Positions 53,658 through 62,163 of a DNA stretch of 64,000 nucleotides are shown piece by piece. The position numbers and the translations under genes are program-made. This DNA comes from Lachnospiraceae bacterium (lineage in GTDB: Bacteria; Bacillota; Clostridia; Lachnospirales; Lachnospiraceae), in the NCBI GenBank assembly GCA_015057825.1, contig SVDN01000001.1, positions 1-64,000 on the forward strand, in the 5' to 3' direction. The stretch's first letter is position 1. The number at the start of each line of letters is the position of its first letter. A model generated the notes under the pieces. The model was given only the letters and a program-made list of their open reading frames with translations. It ran no database searches and was not told the DNA's origin.

Positions 53658-54956
53658 ATGGATTTTGTCCGATTATACGGAAACATAATAAAAAAGAACC
53701 TTGCCAAAGGCAAGATAGATAAGGCGAGAAAGCAGATTATAACAGGCTTTAAATTGGAAAATTTCAGAGTCAACCACTTGGCAAAGGACCCTGTGCCAAA
53801 AGCCTATACATACTTAAGCTCTCAAACTTTAAAAAGCACCATCGACAGCCTTGCTCATCCGGAAAAATGCGTTTGGACCAACATTTTCTCTCCCGTGGAG
53901 ATTTTGCAAAACTTTGGTTTCAACTGCATTTCCGTTGAGGCTATTTCATCCATGATAAGCGGTTTTAAGATTGCGGATGCTTTTATAGATATTGCGGAAA
54001 GCTACGGCATAGCTTCCACCCTCTGCTCATATCACAAAAACTTTTACGGTATTGTGTTATCGGGCATTGCGCGTCCGGCTGCCTTTGCCACAACCACATC
54101 CATGGTTTGCGATGCGAATATCAACACCTTCCACACCTTGGCAAAAGATTTTAATGTGCCTCATTATATTGTGGATGTGCCGGAAGACGACAACGAAGCA
54201 AACATAAAATACGTGGTTATGCAGCTTAAAGAAATGATAAGCATGCTCGAAAATTTAACGGGCAAAAAATTTGATATGAATGCCCTTTGCGAAACTTTAA
54301 AACGAGAAAACTTATCTCACAAATATTTCAAAGAGTTTATGGAGATGCAGGCTTACAAAAACTACCCCAATTCTCTTACTCTTCACATGTACACTTTGTT
54401 CGCATCACATTTGCAAATAGGCGAAGAGTCCATTCTTAAATACTACGAAATGTTAAAGGATGAGATTAAAATCTGCCCCGACATAAAGGGCAAAAAGATA
54501 TTTTGGGTACACCTGCTTCCTTACTACCAAGAAACTTTAAAAAGCTATTTCAATTTCGGCGATGACTATTATATTCAGGCTTTTGACATGAATTTCGACT
54601 ATATTGAAGAACTTGACACCGAGCATCCCCTGGAAGCTTTGGCAAAGAAAATGATTAACAATGTCTATAACCGCTCTTATCAAAGAAAGGCGGATTTGGT
54701 AGTGGATTTGGTTAAAAAGCTTGGCTCCGACGGCGTTATCCACTTTTGCCATTGGGGCTGCAAGCAGTCATCCGGCGGAAACGCTCTTTTAAAGGAACGC
54801 TTGGCTAAGCTTGATATTCCGGTGCTTACCATCGACGGCGACGGCATCGACAGACGCAACAGCCACGACGGTCAAATCAAAACAAGGCTTGAAGCCTTCT
54901 TTGAAGTTTTAAAGCTTCAGGACAATAACAACAACAGCTCGGAGGCAGCTAAATGA
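53658..54956 (+). CDS. 2-hydroxyacyl-CoA dehydratase-family subunit (HgdB/DCCP-like)
   Basis: This 432-aa protein belongs to the [4Fe-4S] or double-cubane cluster family that includes HgdB, BcrC and DCCP. Candidate cluster cysteines are C71 (EKCVWTNIFSPVE), C123 (TLCSYHK), C364 and C368 (HFCHWGCKQSSGG). It overlaps the next gene by ATGA and forms a two-gene operon with it. The substrate may be a 2-hydroxyacyl-CoA or, as for double-cubane proteins, a small molecule. No CoA-transferase or dehydrogenase gene is adjacent to settle this. Confidence 0.88.
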   Translation: MDFVRLYGNIIKKNLAKGKIDKARKQIITGFKLENFRVNHLAKDPVPKAYTYLSSQTLKSTIDSLAHPEKCVWTNIFSPVEILQNFGFNCISVEAISSMISGFKIADAFIDIAESYGIASTLCSYHKNFYGIVLSGIARPAAFATTTSMVCDANINTFHTLAKDFNVPHYIVDVPEDDNEANIKYVVMQLKEMISMLENLTGKKFDMNALCETLKRENLSHKYFKEFMEMQAYKNYPNSLTLHMYTLFASHLQIGEESILKYYEMLKDEIKICPDIKGKKIFWVHLLPYYQETLKSYFNFGDDYYIQAFDMNFDYIEELDTEHPLEALAKKMINNVYNRSYQRKADLVVDLVKKLGSDGVIHFCHWGCKQSSGGNALLKERLAKLDIPVLTIDGDGIDRRNSHDGQIKTRLEAFFEVLKLQDNNNNSSEAAK

Positions 54957-56707
54957 TAGGATATATGTGTAAATACGCGCCAATCGAAGTTCTGGAAAGC
55001 TTTGGCGAAGAACTTGTAATGATTGAGCCTCACGTAACAAATTTTAATCAATCGGATATAATGATGCATCAAAATGTCTGCTCTTTTGCAAAAAGCGTGT
55101 TGGAAGATGTTATGGAAAAAGACTACGATGGAGTGCTTCTTACAACATGTTGCGACAGCGTAAGACGTTTATATGATGTTTTGAAGGCAAATTTCCCGAA
55201 TAAATTCATTTATATAATCGATGTACCGAGAAAAGTTAACGATTTTTCCTGCGAAATCTACAAAGAAAGAATCGAAGAACTGATAGAGGAATATAAGAAA
55301 TTCAGCGGCAAGAGCTTTAACGAAGACGAATTTGAGCGAATCGTAAAGGCAAAATCCGAAGCCGCAAAAATCGAGGAAAGAGCTCACAAAGAAGAAGCCC
55401 TAAAGAACAGCGACGGACGTGTCTACAAAATCGGCATTTCCGGTGCAAGGATGAATAAAGAAACCTTAAACTTCCTTGAAGATAAGGGCGTAAATGTTGT
55501 ATTCAACGTAACTTGCAACAATCTCTTCAGAGACTTCTACGAAGAAAAAATTATTTTGGGAGACAGCACAAAAACTCCGGATAAATTGCAAGAGGCTTTG
55601 CTTAAATATTCCGGAAAGATTTTAAATCAAATCCCTTGCATGCGTATGGTTGATGCGGTAAACCGCAACAATTACATAGAAAATTTTATGGATGAAGTGG
55701 ACGGAATTATTTATCACACGGTTAAGTTTTGCGATAACTACTCTTTTGACTTTGCAAGATTTAAAAAGTTCTTTAACAAGCCCCTTCTCCATATAGAAAC
55801 TGACACAACCCTTGGAAGTGCGGGGCAAATAAGAACCAGGGTCGAGGCCTTTTTGGAAAGCCTTGACGGCAGTAAGGGAAACGAACTTATAAAAGAAAAA
55901 ATCAAAAAGAAAAAGGAAAAAGGCGAGAAAATGTATATTCTTGGAATAGATTCAGGCTCAACATCAACAAATGCCGTAATACTAAATGATGATAAAAAAA
56001 TAGTTGCTTTTTATGTCCTTCGAACCGGAGCAAAAAGTATCGAAAGTGCCGAAAAAGCAAAAGACGAGGTTATTAAAAAAGCCGGACTCAAAGCCGAAGA
56101 CATCGATTTAATCGTGGCTACGGGATACGGTCGTGTAAGCATTCCTTTTGCGGATCACAACGTAACGGAAATCAGCTGTCACGGAAGAGGCGCTCACTTT
56201 TTCAATCCCGAGATTCGCACCATTCTTGATATCGGCGGCCAGGACTCAAAGGCCATTCGTCTTAACGAAAAAGGCGATGTAATAGACTTTGCCATGAATG
56301 ACAAATGTGCGGCCGGTACGGGACGTTTCCTTGAAATGATGGCAAGAACTTTAGAGCTTAGTTTGGACGACTTGGGACCTACATCCAAAAACTGGAAAGA
56401 AGATATCGAAATCAGCAATATGTGTACCGTATTTGCAGAGTCCGAAGTGATTTCCTTAATTGCGCAAAACAAAGAAAAATCCGATATTTGTCATGGTTTA
56501 CATAAATCAATCGCTACAAAAGCCTTTTCTCTACTCAAAAGAGTTGGCTTAAATCCGGGATTTATGATGACCGGCGGTGTTGCCAAAAACTCCGGCGTTG
56601 TGCGCGAAGTGGAAAACCTAATAGATGCTCCGCTCTACATCTGCGAAGAGCCCGAAATCGTAGGAGCTGTGGGAGCTGCGGTATATGGATTGGATTCGGT
56701 GAAATAG
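54953..56707 (+). CDS. Fused 2-hydroxyacyl-CoA dehydratase-like subunit and ATP-dependent activase
   Basis: Residues 1 to about 315 form a second dehydratase-family subunit (C43, C66-C67 in LLTTCCDSVRRLYD, C229 in QIPCMRMVD, C260 in VKFCDNYSFD). Residues 327-584 form a complete activase of the BcrA/BadF/HgdC ATPase family: the phosphate loop GIDSGSTSTNAV, ILDIGGQDSKAI, and cluster-ligand cysteines C452 (NDKCAAGTGRFLE) and C491 (SNMCTVFAES). The two parts are separate genes in most organisms. A lysine-rich linker joins them, and an internal ATG at 55931 (M327) has AAGG 7-8 nt upstream, so free activase might also be made. GGAGG precedes the main ATG. Confidence 0.9.
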   Translation: MIGYMCKYAPIEVLESFGEELVMIEPHVTNFNQSDIMMHQNVCSFAKSVLEDVMEKDYDGVLLTTCCDSVRRLYDVLKANFPNKFIYIIDVPRKVNDFSCEIYKERIEELIEEYKKFSGKSFNEDEFERIVKAKSEAAKIEERAHKEEALKNSDGRVYKIGISGARMNKETLNFLEDKGVNVVFNVTCNNLFRDFYEEKIILGDSTKTPDKLQEALLKYSGKILNQIPCMRMVDAVNRNNYIENFMDEVDGIIYHTVKFCDNYSFDFARFKKFFNKPLLHIETDTTLGSAGQIRTRVEAFLESLDGSKGNELIKEKIKKKKEKGEKMYILGIDSGSTSTNAVILNDDKKIVAFYVLRTGAKSIESAEKAKDEVIKKAGLKAEDIDLIVATGYGRVSIPFADHNVTEISCHGRGAHFFNPEIRTILDIGGQDSKAIRLNEKGDVIDFAMNDKCAAGTGRFLEMMARTLELSLDDLGPTSKNWKEDIEISNMCTVFAESEVISLIAQNKEKSDICHGLHKSIATKAFSLLKRVGLNPGFMMTGGVAKNSGVVREVENLIDAPLYICEEPEIVGAVGAAVYGLDSVK

Positions 56708-56724
56708 TTCCTAATAATAAACGA

Positions 56725-56757
56725 GGGATTGAACATTTGTCCAATCCCTTTTCTTTT
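56725..56757 (+). terminator. Terminator of the dehydratase operon
   Basis: GGGATTG (56725-56731) pairs with CAATCCC (56742-56748) around 10 nt and is followed by TTTTCTTTT. Confidence 0.8.
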
Positions 56758-57970
56758 ATCTTTCAGCCATCAAATACGCCATCACATGCACTGCCTGCTC
56801 AAATTTTCTTTCGGCTATCAGCTGCTCAAGCTCCGATTTGCTTATCTTATAAACATTAAGATGCTCTGTGTCATCCAGGTTTTGTCCACCTACTTTTCTG
56901 CAGTTTTTAGCTTCAAACAAATACGCATAATTTGCCGAAATCGAAGCTGCGGATGGTATTACGGTTATGCTTCTCCAATCGTCCGACTCATATCCCGTTT
57001 CTTCCATAAGTTCTCTTTTTGCTGCGTCCAAAGCTTCTTCCGCCCATTCATCATTTGGTCCGTATTCTTTGCCGTCGGTGCGCTCTATGCCTCCTGCCGG
57101 AAACTCGTTTGTTATACTTCTTATACCCGGTCTGTATTGTCTTACTATCAGATAATCTCCGTTGGTATCCGTAGCAACTATTACAACATAATTTCTGCGA
57201 CTGTAGTTGTAAAAAGGCTCAAACACACTGCCATCAGGCAACTTAAATGCCGTACTTCTAAAGTCTATCCACTCGTCGGATATGAGATGTTTGCTTTCAA
57301 CCTCTTCCCACAAAACGGTTTTATCACCTTTGTTGTTCAGACATTCTTCAAAATCCTTGTTTATATTTTGTCCTTTTTTGTCCGAATCGGTTTTTTCATC
57401 CCATACATCAGCCGCTTCTTTTATTGCAAGGCTTACTGTTCTTTCCGCATCAGCCCCATAAATATCAAGACCTGCTGCCTCAATATATCTCACATCCCCA
57501 ATACCGTAGAATGACTGCGCCAAAGTTTTTACATAATTAAAACCGTATTCCTTTGGCACAAAGTTTCCGCCGGCAGTTGAGACGTAAACAAGTGTTTTTG
57601 CTCTGCAAAGTCCCTTAGGTATGCCGTCTTCGGTATATTCAAAAGTAATTCCCGTTACGTTTATATGCTCTATATATTGCTTAAGAACAGCCGGGAACGA
57701 AAGATCCCAAAAAGGCGCTGCAATAATGATTAAATCCGCTTTTGCAAACTGTCTTGCAAGTGCAAAGCCTTCATCATCAAACTTTCCTTTTGCAATCAAA
57801 TCATCTCTTTTATTTAGAAAGCTCTCATCCGTTTTTGGAAAATCAATATCAAAAAGCCTTATTTCTTCAACTGTATCATCAATTTTTCCCAAGGCTGCTT
57901 CTTTTACGGCATCTGCCAATCTTTTTGTTCTTGATATGCTTCTGGCACAAGCATTTATGTATAATATCAT
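56756..57970 (-). CDS. AzoR-type flavin NAD(P)H reductase fused to a Nudix hydrolase
   Basis: This 404-aa protein has an N-terminal flavodoxin-like fold of the AzoR/NQO group (residues 1 to about 195: ILYINACARSISRTKRLAD, IIAAPFWDLSFPAVLKQYIEH, GFNYVKTLAQSFYGI). A linker of about 50 residues joins it to a C-terminal Nudix domain (about 250-400, EFPAGGIE then AAKRELMEETGYESDDW). The Nudix box has extra residues between the glycine/glutamate part and REL-x-EE. The Nudix half looks like an ADP-ribose/nucleotide-sugar pyrophosphatase (QYRPGIRSITNEFPAGG). The fusion may couple flavin or nicotinamide reduction with nucleotide clean-up. AAAAGGTGA precedes the ATG. Confidence 0.88.
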   Translation of the reverse strand: MILYINACARSISRTKRLADAVKEAALGKIDDTVEEIRLFDIDFPKTDESFLNKRDDLIAKGKFDDEGFALARQFAKADLIIIAAPFWDLSFPAVLKQYIEHINVTGITFEYTEDGIPKGLCRAKTLVYVSTAGGNFVPKEYGFNYVKTLAQSFYGIGDVRYIEAAGLDIYGADAERTVSLAIKEAADVWDEKTDSDKKGQNINKDFEECLNNKGDKTVLWEEVESKHLISDEWIDFRSTAFKLPDGSVFEPFYNYSRRNYVVIVATDTNGDYLIVRQYRPGIRSITNEFPAGGIERTDGKEYGPNDEWAEEALDAAKRELMEETGYESDDWRSITVIPSAASISANYAYLFEAKNCRKVGGQNLDDTEHLNVYKISKSELEQLIAERKFEQAVHVMAYLMAER

Positions 57971-58060
57971 TCGTTCACCTTTTACTTTTTCAAACTTCCC
58001 TGTTGCTTGTCACTTTTAAATGCAACGACACATTCATTTGTTTTCAGACTAATATCAAAC

Positions 58061-58552
58061 TTACCTGTTGTCAACTTTTTCAGGATACATATCATGGTTA
58101 AAGAGTCGGTTCTCGGCAACTTTTTCCCACTTTGTTCCGGCTTTTCCGTAATTACAATACGGATCTATCGATATTCCGCCCCTGGGCGTGAATTTGCCCC
58201 ATACCTCAATATATTTCGGATCCATAAGTTTTATTAGATCCTTCATGATCTTATTAACACAGTCTTCGTGGAAATCCCCATGGTTTCTGAAGCTGTAAAG
58301 ATAAAGCTTTAGAGACTTGCTTTCCACCATTTTGATATTCGGCACATAAGATATTGTTATGCAAGCAAAGTCCGGTTGTCCCGTAATAGGACAAAGGCTT
58401 GTAAATTCAGGACAATTGAATTTTACAAAATAGTCATTGTCCGGATGCTTATTTTCGAAAGTTTCCAACACCGACGGATCGTAATTAGTTGGATATTTGG
58501 TCTTTGCATTGCCCAGTAATGTTAAGCTTTCGTCTTTTCTTTCATCTGCCAT
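58061..58552 (-). CDS. queF: NADPH-dependent 7-cyano-7-deazaguanine reductase
   Basis: This 163-aa YkvM-type QueF reduces preQ0 to preQ1 in queuosine synthesis. The thioimide-forming cysteine is C54 ([14 protein letters not shown]) and the proton donor is D61. [16 protein letters not shown] carries the substrate-binding residues. ATG 58552 is chosen because AAGGAG precedes it; ATG 58582 lies in the repeat region. It is the last gene of queD-queE-queC-queF. Confidence 0.95.
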   Translation of the reverse strand: MADERKDESLTLLGNAKTKYPTNYDPSVLETFENKHPDNDYFVKFNCPEFTSLCPITGQPDFACITISYVPNIKMVESKSLKLYLYSFRNHGDFHEDCVNKIMKDLIKLMDPKYIEVWGKFTPRGGISIDPYCNYGKAGTKWEKVAENRLFNHDMYPEKVDNR

Positions 58553-58587
58553 GATTGTTTCTCCTTGTAAAGTTTTTGTCATTATTT

Positions 58588-58656
58588 TGTATAGTTTCTG
58601 TCCGAAACTATGTATATTTTTTGTCCGAAACTTTGTATTGTTTCTGTCCGATTAAA
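58588..58656. repeat. Three tandem 23-bp repeats between queC and queF
   Basis: Units at 58588-58610, 58611-58633 and 58634-58656 share the pattern TGTAT..TTT.TGTCCGAAACT. Each GTTTC/GAAAC pair can form a short hairpin with loop GGACA on the minus strand. The last unit covers the queC stop codon. Confidence 0.75.
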
Positions 58657-59335
58657 GCATCAAAGGATCCGTTACACCGTTTGCCTCAAATGCTTTTATT
58701 CTGTCAATACAAGTGCCGCAATGTCCGCAAGGCTTGTCCCCACCTTCATAGCAACTCCAAGTCAGTTCGTAAGGCACTTTCAAATCAAGTCCGATTTTTA
58801 CGATATCTTTCTTTGCCTTATTTACAAAAGGCGCCACAATACTTAATTGATTACCGCTTCCGACATAAATCGCTTCATCGATAGCCCTGTTAAACTCTTC
58901 GGAGCAGTCGGGATAAGCATTTCCCGCCGCATCGTCTCTGTGAATTCCGTAATAAATCACGCTGCAATCCTTAGACAAAGCGAGGGCTGCCGCACTTGAT
59001 AAGAAAAGGCCGTTTCTGAAAGGCACATATGTGGAAACCGGCTTTCCATGAGTGTTTTCAAGTTGCTTTGCGTACTCGTCTTTCGGAATTTCCTTTGTGG
59101 AGCCTTCAAGCAAAGAGCAGTCGCTGAACTCAAATATCTTGGATAAATCAAGAAACAAATGCTCTACGCCGTAATAGTTTGCCACCTTGTTTGAACTTTC
59201 TATTTCTTTTTTATGTTTTTGTCCATAGCTTATTGATAAAGCTATTACATTCTCTTTTCCATACTTTTCAACAGCCATGGCAAGGGCAGTTGTACTGTCA
59301 ACGCCACCGCTGAATAAAACCAATGCTTTTTCCAT
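58652..59335 (-). CDS. queC: 7-cyano-7-deazaguanine synthase
   Basis: This 227-aa ATP-dependent enzyme turns CDG into preQ0. The PP-loop is SGGVDS at residues 9-14, and the zinc cysteines are in CYEGGDKPCGHCGTC near the end. The ribosome site is a purine-rich stretch only. Its stop lies in the 23-bp repeat array. Confidence 0.96.
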   Translation of the reverse strand: MEKALVLFSGGVDSTTALAMAVEKYGKENVIALSISYGQKHKKEIESSNKVANYYGVEHLFLDLSKIFEFSDCSLLEGSTKEIPKDEYAKQLENTHGKPVSTYVPFRNGLFLSSAAALALSKDCSVIYYGIHRDDAAGNAYPDCSEEFNRAIDEAIYVGSGNQLSIVAPFVNKAKKDIVKIGLDLKVPYELTWSCYEGGDKPCGHCGTCIDRIKAFEANGVTDPLML

Positions 59336-59378
59336 TTCTTTTTCTTCTTCTATACCTGTTTTTTCTTTTCTATGCTAA

Positions 59379-60119
59379 TTACACGCCTCTCTCATCCGGA
59401 TCCCAAATATATTTGTGTAACTGCAACTGGATTCTTACGCCGTTAAGCTTATGTTCTTTCATAAACTCCACAATTTCTTTCGGATCGATTTTGCCGTAAA
59501 CCGGGCTGAAAATAACATAACATTTGTCCGTAAGTCTGTAGCGTTTTATAACTTCAACCGCTCTTTCCAAGTCGGTTCTGTCCGAACAGACAAACTTGAC
59601 GGAATCGCGTTTTGTAAGATTTCCTCTGTCAAAATTGTCACTTATCATTTTATCTTCCATGCCCGATGAAGGAAGCTTGTAATCAAGTGTAAGTCTTACC
59701 TGCTCGTTAAGACCTTTTCTTTTTCTGTATGCATCTATTTCGGCAATGCTAACCGCACCGTTTGTCTCGATTTCTACTCGAAATCCCGGTACCTGAAAGC
59801 TTTTGTTTTTAAGTTTTTTCTTTGTTATTTCGCCTACCAGCTCCGTAATGTCATTTTGAAGAAGAGGCTCGCCGCCTGTAAGAGTAACATTTGCAATCTG
59901 ATGTTTTTCGATTACATTCGCGATTTCTTTTACCGTCATTTCATGACATTCCGCATCTTTTTTGTTTGCCCATGAAGTATCGCAATATGCGCATTTAAGG
60001 TTACAGCCCTTAAATCTTACAAAAGTTGTAAGCTCCCCCGCTCTCATTCCTTCTCCGTTAATGCTTTTGAAGATTTCAATTACTTCAAGTTTTTTTGATT
60101 TTTCAGTTGCCAATTCCAT
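59379..60119 (-). CDS. queE: 7-carboxy-7-deazaguanine synthase (radical SAM)
   Basis: This 246-aa radical SAM enzyme has C39, C43 and C46 in GCNLKCAYCDTSW and the conserved SINGEGMRAGELTTFVRF. TLTGGEPLL follows. ATG 60119 is chosen because AAGGTGG precedes it; the open frame extends further upstream into queD. It converts CPH4 to CDG. Confidence 0.95.
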   Translation of the reverse strand: MELATEKSKKLEVIEIFKSINGEGMRAGELTTFVRFKGCNLKCAYCDTSWANKKDAECHEMTVKEIANVIEKHQIANVTLTGGEPLLQNDITELVGEITKKKLKNKSFQVPGFRVEIETNGAVSIAEIDAYRKRKGLNEQVRLTLDYKLPSSGMEDKMISDNFDRGNLTKRDSVKFVCSDRTDLERAVEVIKRYRLTDKCYVIFSPVYGKIDPKEIVEFMKEHKLNGVRIQLQLHKYIWDPDERGV

Positions 60120-60138
60120 TACCACCTTTTTACTAAAT

Positions 60139-60558
60139 CTATTTTTCGTAAATCGCACAGTTGTTAGGTGTCTCAAATACAACGATTTTCGACACATCAA
60201 AACCGGCATTTACCATTTTATCAAAGAAGAATTTTGCAAAATTTTCCGCTGTCGGTCTGAAATCCACATTGACTATCTTAAAGTTTTCTTCAGCCAAAGC
60301 TTCCAGTGTTTTAGCCTTTAAAGAGCCTCTTTCTATTATAAAGGTATGGTCGAAGCCCTCCAACAAGTTCTTCAACTCCTCTTTAAGCACGCTAAAATCA
60401 ACGCACATCCCTTTTTCCGAACCATTTTCCTTTAGGGATTCGCATTGAATTTCAACTTCCACTTTCCATCTGTGTCCGTGAATATTAGCGCATTTGCCGT
60501 CATAATCCTTTAAAAAATGCGCCGCATCGAAAGATTCTGCTGTTTTTAATTTGTACAT
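60139..60558 (-). CDS. queD: 6-carboxy-5,6,7,8-tetrahydropterin synthase
   Basis: This 139-aa QueD/PTPS enzyme has zinc ligands H14, H27 and H29 and catalytic C23 (ESFDAAHFL, KCANIHGHRW). FRPTAENFAKFFFD is the second motif. ATG 60558 with AGGTGG is chosen over the upstream start at 60627. It is the first gene of the que operon. No folE (GTP cyclohydrolase) is in the window, and no preQ1 riboswitch was recognised upstream. Confidence 0.95.
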   Translation of the reverse strand: MYKLKTAESFDAAHFLKDYDGKCANIHGHRWKVEVEIQCESLKENGSEKGMCVDFSVLKEELKNLLEGFDHTFIIERGSLKAKTLEALAEENFKIVNVDFRPTAENFAKFFFDKMVNAGFDVSKIVVFETPNNCAIYEK

Positions 60559-60642
60559 AATCGCCACCTGTTTAATCTTAATCAAACCGTTGCCGGTTTT
60601 CCCGACCGCTTGTATTATCCACACCACTGCTATATCAAATTA

Positions 60643-60675
60643 GAAAAAGAAAAGGAGCCCATCAAAAAAGGCTCC
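60643..60675 (-). terminator. Terminator of the flavodoxin gene
   Basis: GGAGCC and GGCTCC pair around 10 nt, followed on the minus strand by TTTTCTTTTTC. It separates copA-maf-flavodoxin from the que operon. Confidence 0.8.
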
Positions 60676-60788
60676 AAAAATAAACATAATAAAGCCCTAG
60701 TTTTGATATGGCAGGATGGTGCAAATGAACTGCCTTTTATTATCTTTTGTATTATAATATTATATTCTTTGAATGTAAAGCAAATCCC

Positions 60789-61259
60789 TTAACAGACGCA
60801 AACGCTTTCTAACAATTCATTCAAATCATCGTTGTTATTTATAAGCTTATCGGCGATAATATCCGCACCTTCAATGTATGGTGCAAGCTTTTCGGCCGAT
60901 TTTCCGATATCGCTGCCGCCGGATGTCGCAAACAATACAACTTTTTTTCCGAACCATTTATAGTCTTTGCAGAAAGTATTTACAACGTTTGGTGCGATTC
61001 CGTACCAAATCGGAAAACCTATATAAACTACGTCATAAGACTTAAAGTCTTCGATTTTTCCTTCAACAGGTACATCTTTTCTGCCTAATTTTTCGCGATT
61101 GCATCTTGCAAAAGGATTTACCCATTTAAGATCCGCTTCCGTATATGGTTCCTGTGGTTTTATTTCGAAAGAAGTACCCTGCGTTTCTTTGGCTATTTTT
61201 TCAGCTACAGATTTTGTTACTCCGGCTTCAGCCGAAAAGTAAGTTACTAATGTTTTCAT
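60789..61259 (-). CDS. Flavodoxin-family protein
   Basis: This 156-aa FMN-binding fold has TYFSAEAGVTKSVAEKIA at the N-terminus, VVYIGFPIWYGIAP in the middle and VVLFATSGGSDIGKSAEKL near the C-terminus. It resembles the flavodoxin_4 group. It ends in CVC, which is unusual but unexplained. It could be an electron carrier or a quinone/iron reductase. GAGGTAGAAA precedes the ATG. Confidence 0.88.
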   Translation of the reverse strand: MKTLVTYFSAEAGVTKSVAEKIAKETQGTSFEIKPQEPYTEADLKWVNPFARCNREKLGRKDVPVEGKIEDFKSYDVVYIGFPIWYGIAPNVVNTFCKDYKWFGKKVVLFATSGGSDIGKSAEKLAPYIEGADIIADKLINNNDDLNELLESVCVC

Positions 61260-61319
61260 TTTCTACCTCGCTTCAGTATAAATACTATCAACGATGCTCA
61301 ATATGCATTCATTGACTAA

Positions 61320-61907
61320 TTAATGATTTTGTTCGAATAAACTTAAATTTTCCTTAAGCTTGTCCAAAGGTAATCCAACTACATTTAAATAGTCACCTTC
61401 AATTCTTTCAATCAAGAATGCCCCTTCGCCTTGAATGGCGTATGCTCCCGCTTTGTCCATCGGTTCGCCTCCCTCAATATAGGCTTTTAATTCATCATCC
61501 GATGGATTTTTAAAAAATACTTTGGTTTCATCATGAAAAGTCATTCTACGACCGCTGATTGCATCCACAAGACTTACTCCGGTAAAAACACTGTGTGCTC
61601 TTCCCCTAAGTGATTTAAGCATTTCAAATGCTTCTTCTTTGTCTTTTGGTTTGCCGTAAACCAGACCATCAAGTGCAACCACTGTGTCCGCCCCGATTAC
61701 CAGACCGTGCTTTCCTTCTGCTTTAACAAGATTTGCCACGTCTTTTGCCTTAATCAAGGACAGTTTCTCAACCAAATCGGCAGGTGTGCCAAACTCAATA
61801 CCTTCATCAACATCAGATACTCTGATTTCAAAGTCGAATCCCGCTTTTTCAAGGATTTCTTTTCTTCTTGGTGAGCCCGATGCCAATATTAGTTTTTTGT
61901 TTTGCAT
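61320..61907 (-). CDS. maf: Maf-family nucleoside triphosphate pyrophosphatase
   Basis: This Maf/YhdE protein of about 195 aa has the N-terminal signature LILASGSPRRKEILEKAGF, VIGADTVVALDG and the C-terminal YLNVVGLPL motif. It hydrolyses dTTP/UTP-like or modified nucleotides. ATG 61907 is preferred to GTG 61910. It lies between copA and the flavodoxin gene, all on one strand. Confidence 0.94.
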   Translation of the reverse strand: MQNKKLILASGSPRRKEILEKAGFDFEIRVSDVDEGIEFGTPADLVEKLSLIKAKDVANLVKAEGKHGLVIGADTVVALDGLVYGKPKDKEEAFEMLKSLRGRAHSVFTGVSLVDAISGRRMTFHDETKVFFKNPSDDELKAYIEGGEPMDKAGAYAIQGEGAFLIERIEGDYLNVVGLPLDKLKENLSLFEQNH

Positions 61908-61962
61908 CACTTTTCTTCTTTCCGCTTATTAATTTATCTTAATATTGCCAAAATCAGCAATT

Positions 61963-62163
61963 TTAAGCCATTTTGTAGCCTGCGGCTTCCACTGCCGCAT
62001 TTATATCATTATCCGATATTTCTTTTGAAAGTTCAAGTACACAATTGTTTTTTTCGTGGCTCGGATTTGCGCTTATTACACCGTCAATTTTTTCGAGTGC
62101 TTCTTTAACGTGTGCCTCGCAGTGTGTACACATCATACCTTCGATTTTAATTTCTTTTGTCAT
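61963..62163 (-). other. Possible internally initiated CopZ-like copper chaperone
   Basis: ATG 62163 is in frame within copA, and GTGAGG lies 8 nt upstream, a spacing as good as that of real genes in this window. The product would be 66 aa with MTKEIKIEGMMCTHC and the rest of a typical CopZ fold. Full CopZ proteins are about this length. Translation from this site is not proven. Confidence 0.4.

Noticed and set aside
56729-57514. 261-codon open frame on the plus strand
   Set aside because: It lies entirely antisense to the AzoR-Nudix gene, has no ribosome site and encodes a Cys/Phe-rich sequence without family motifs.
58588-58656. CRISPR-like array
   Set aside because: The units are contiguous with no unique spacers, and no cas genes are in the window.
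60559-60640. preQ1 riboswitch before queD
   Set aside because: The leader lacks the short stem, C-rich loop and A-rich tail of the known preQ1 classes; only a weak CGGT/ACCG pairing is visible.
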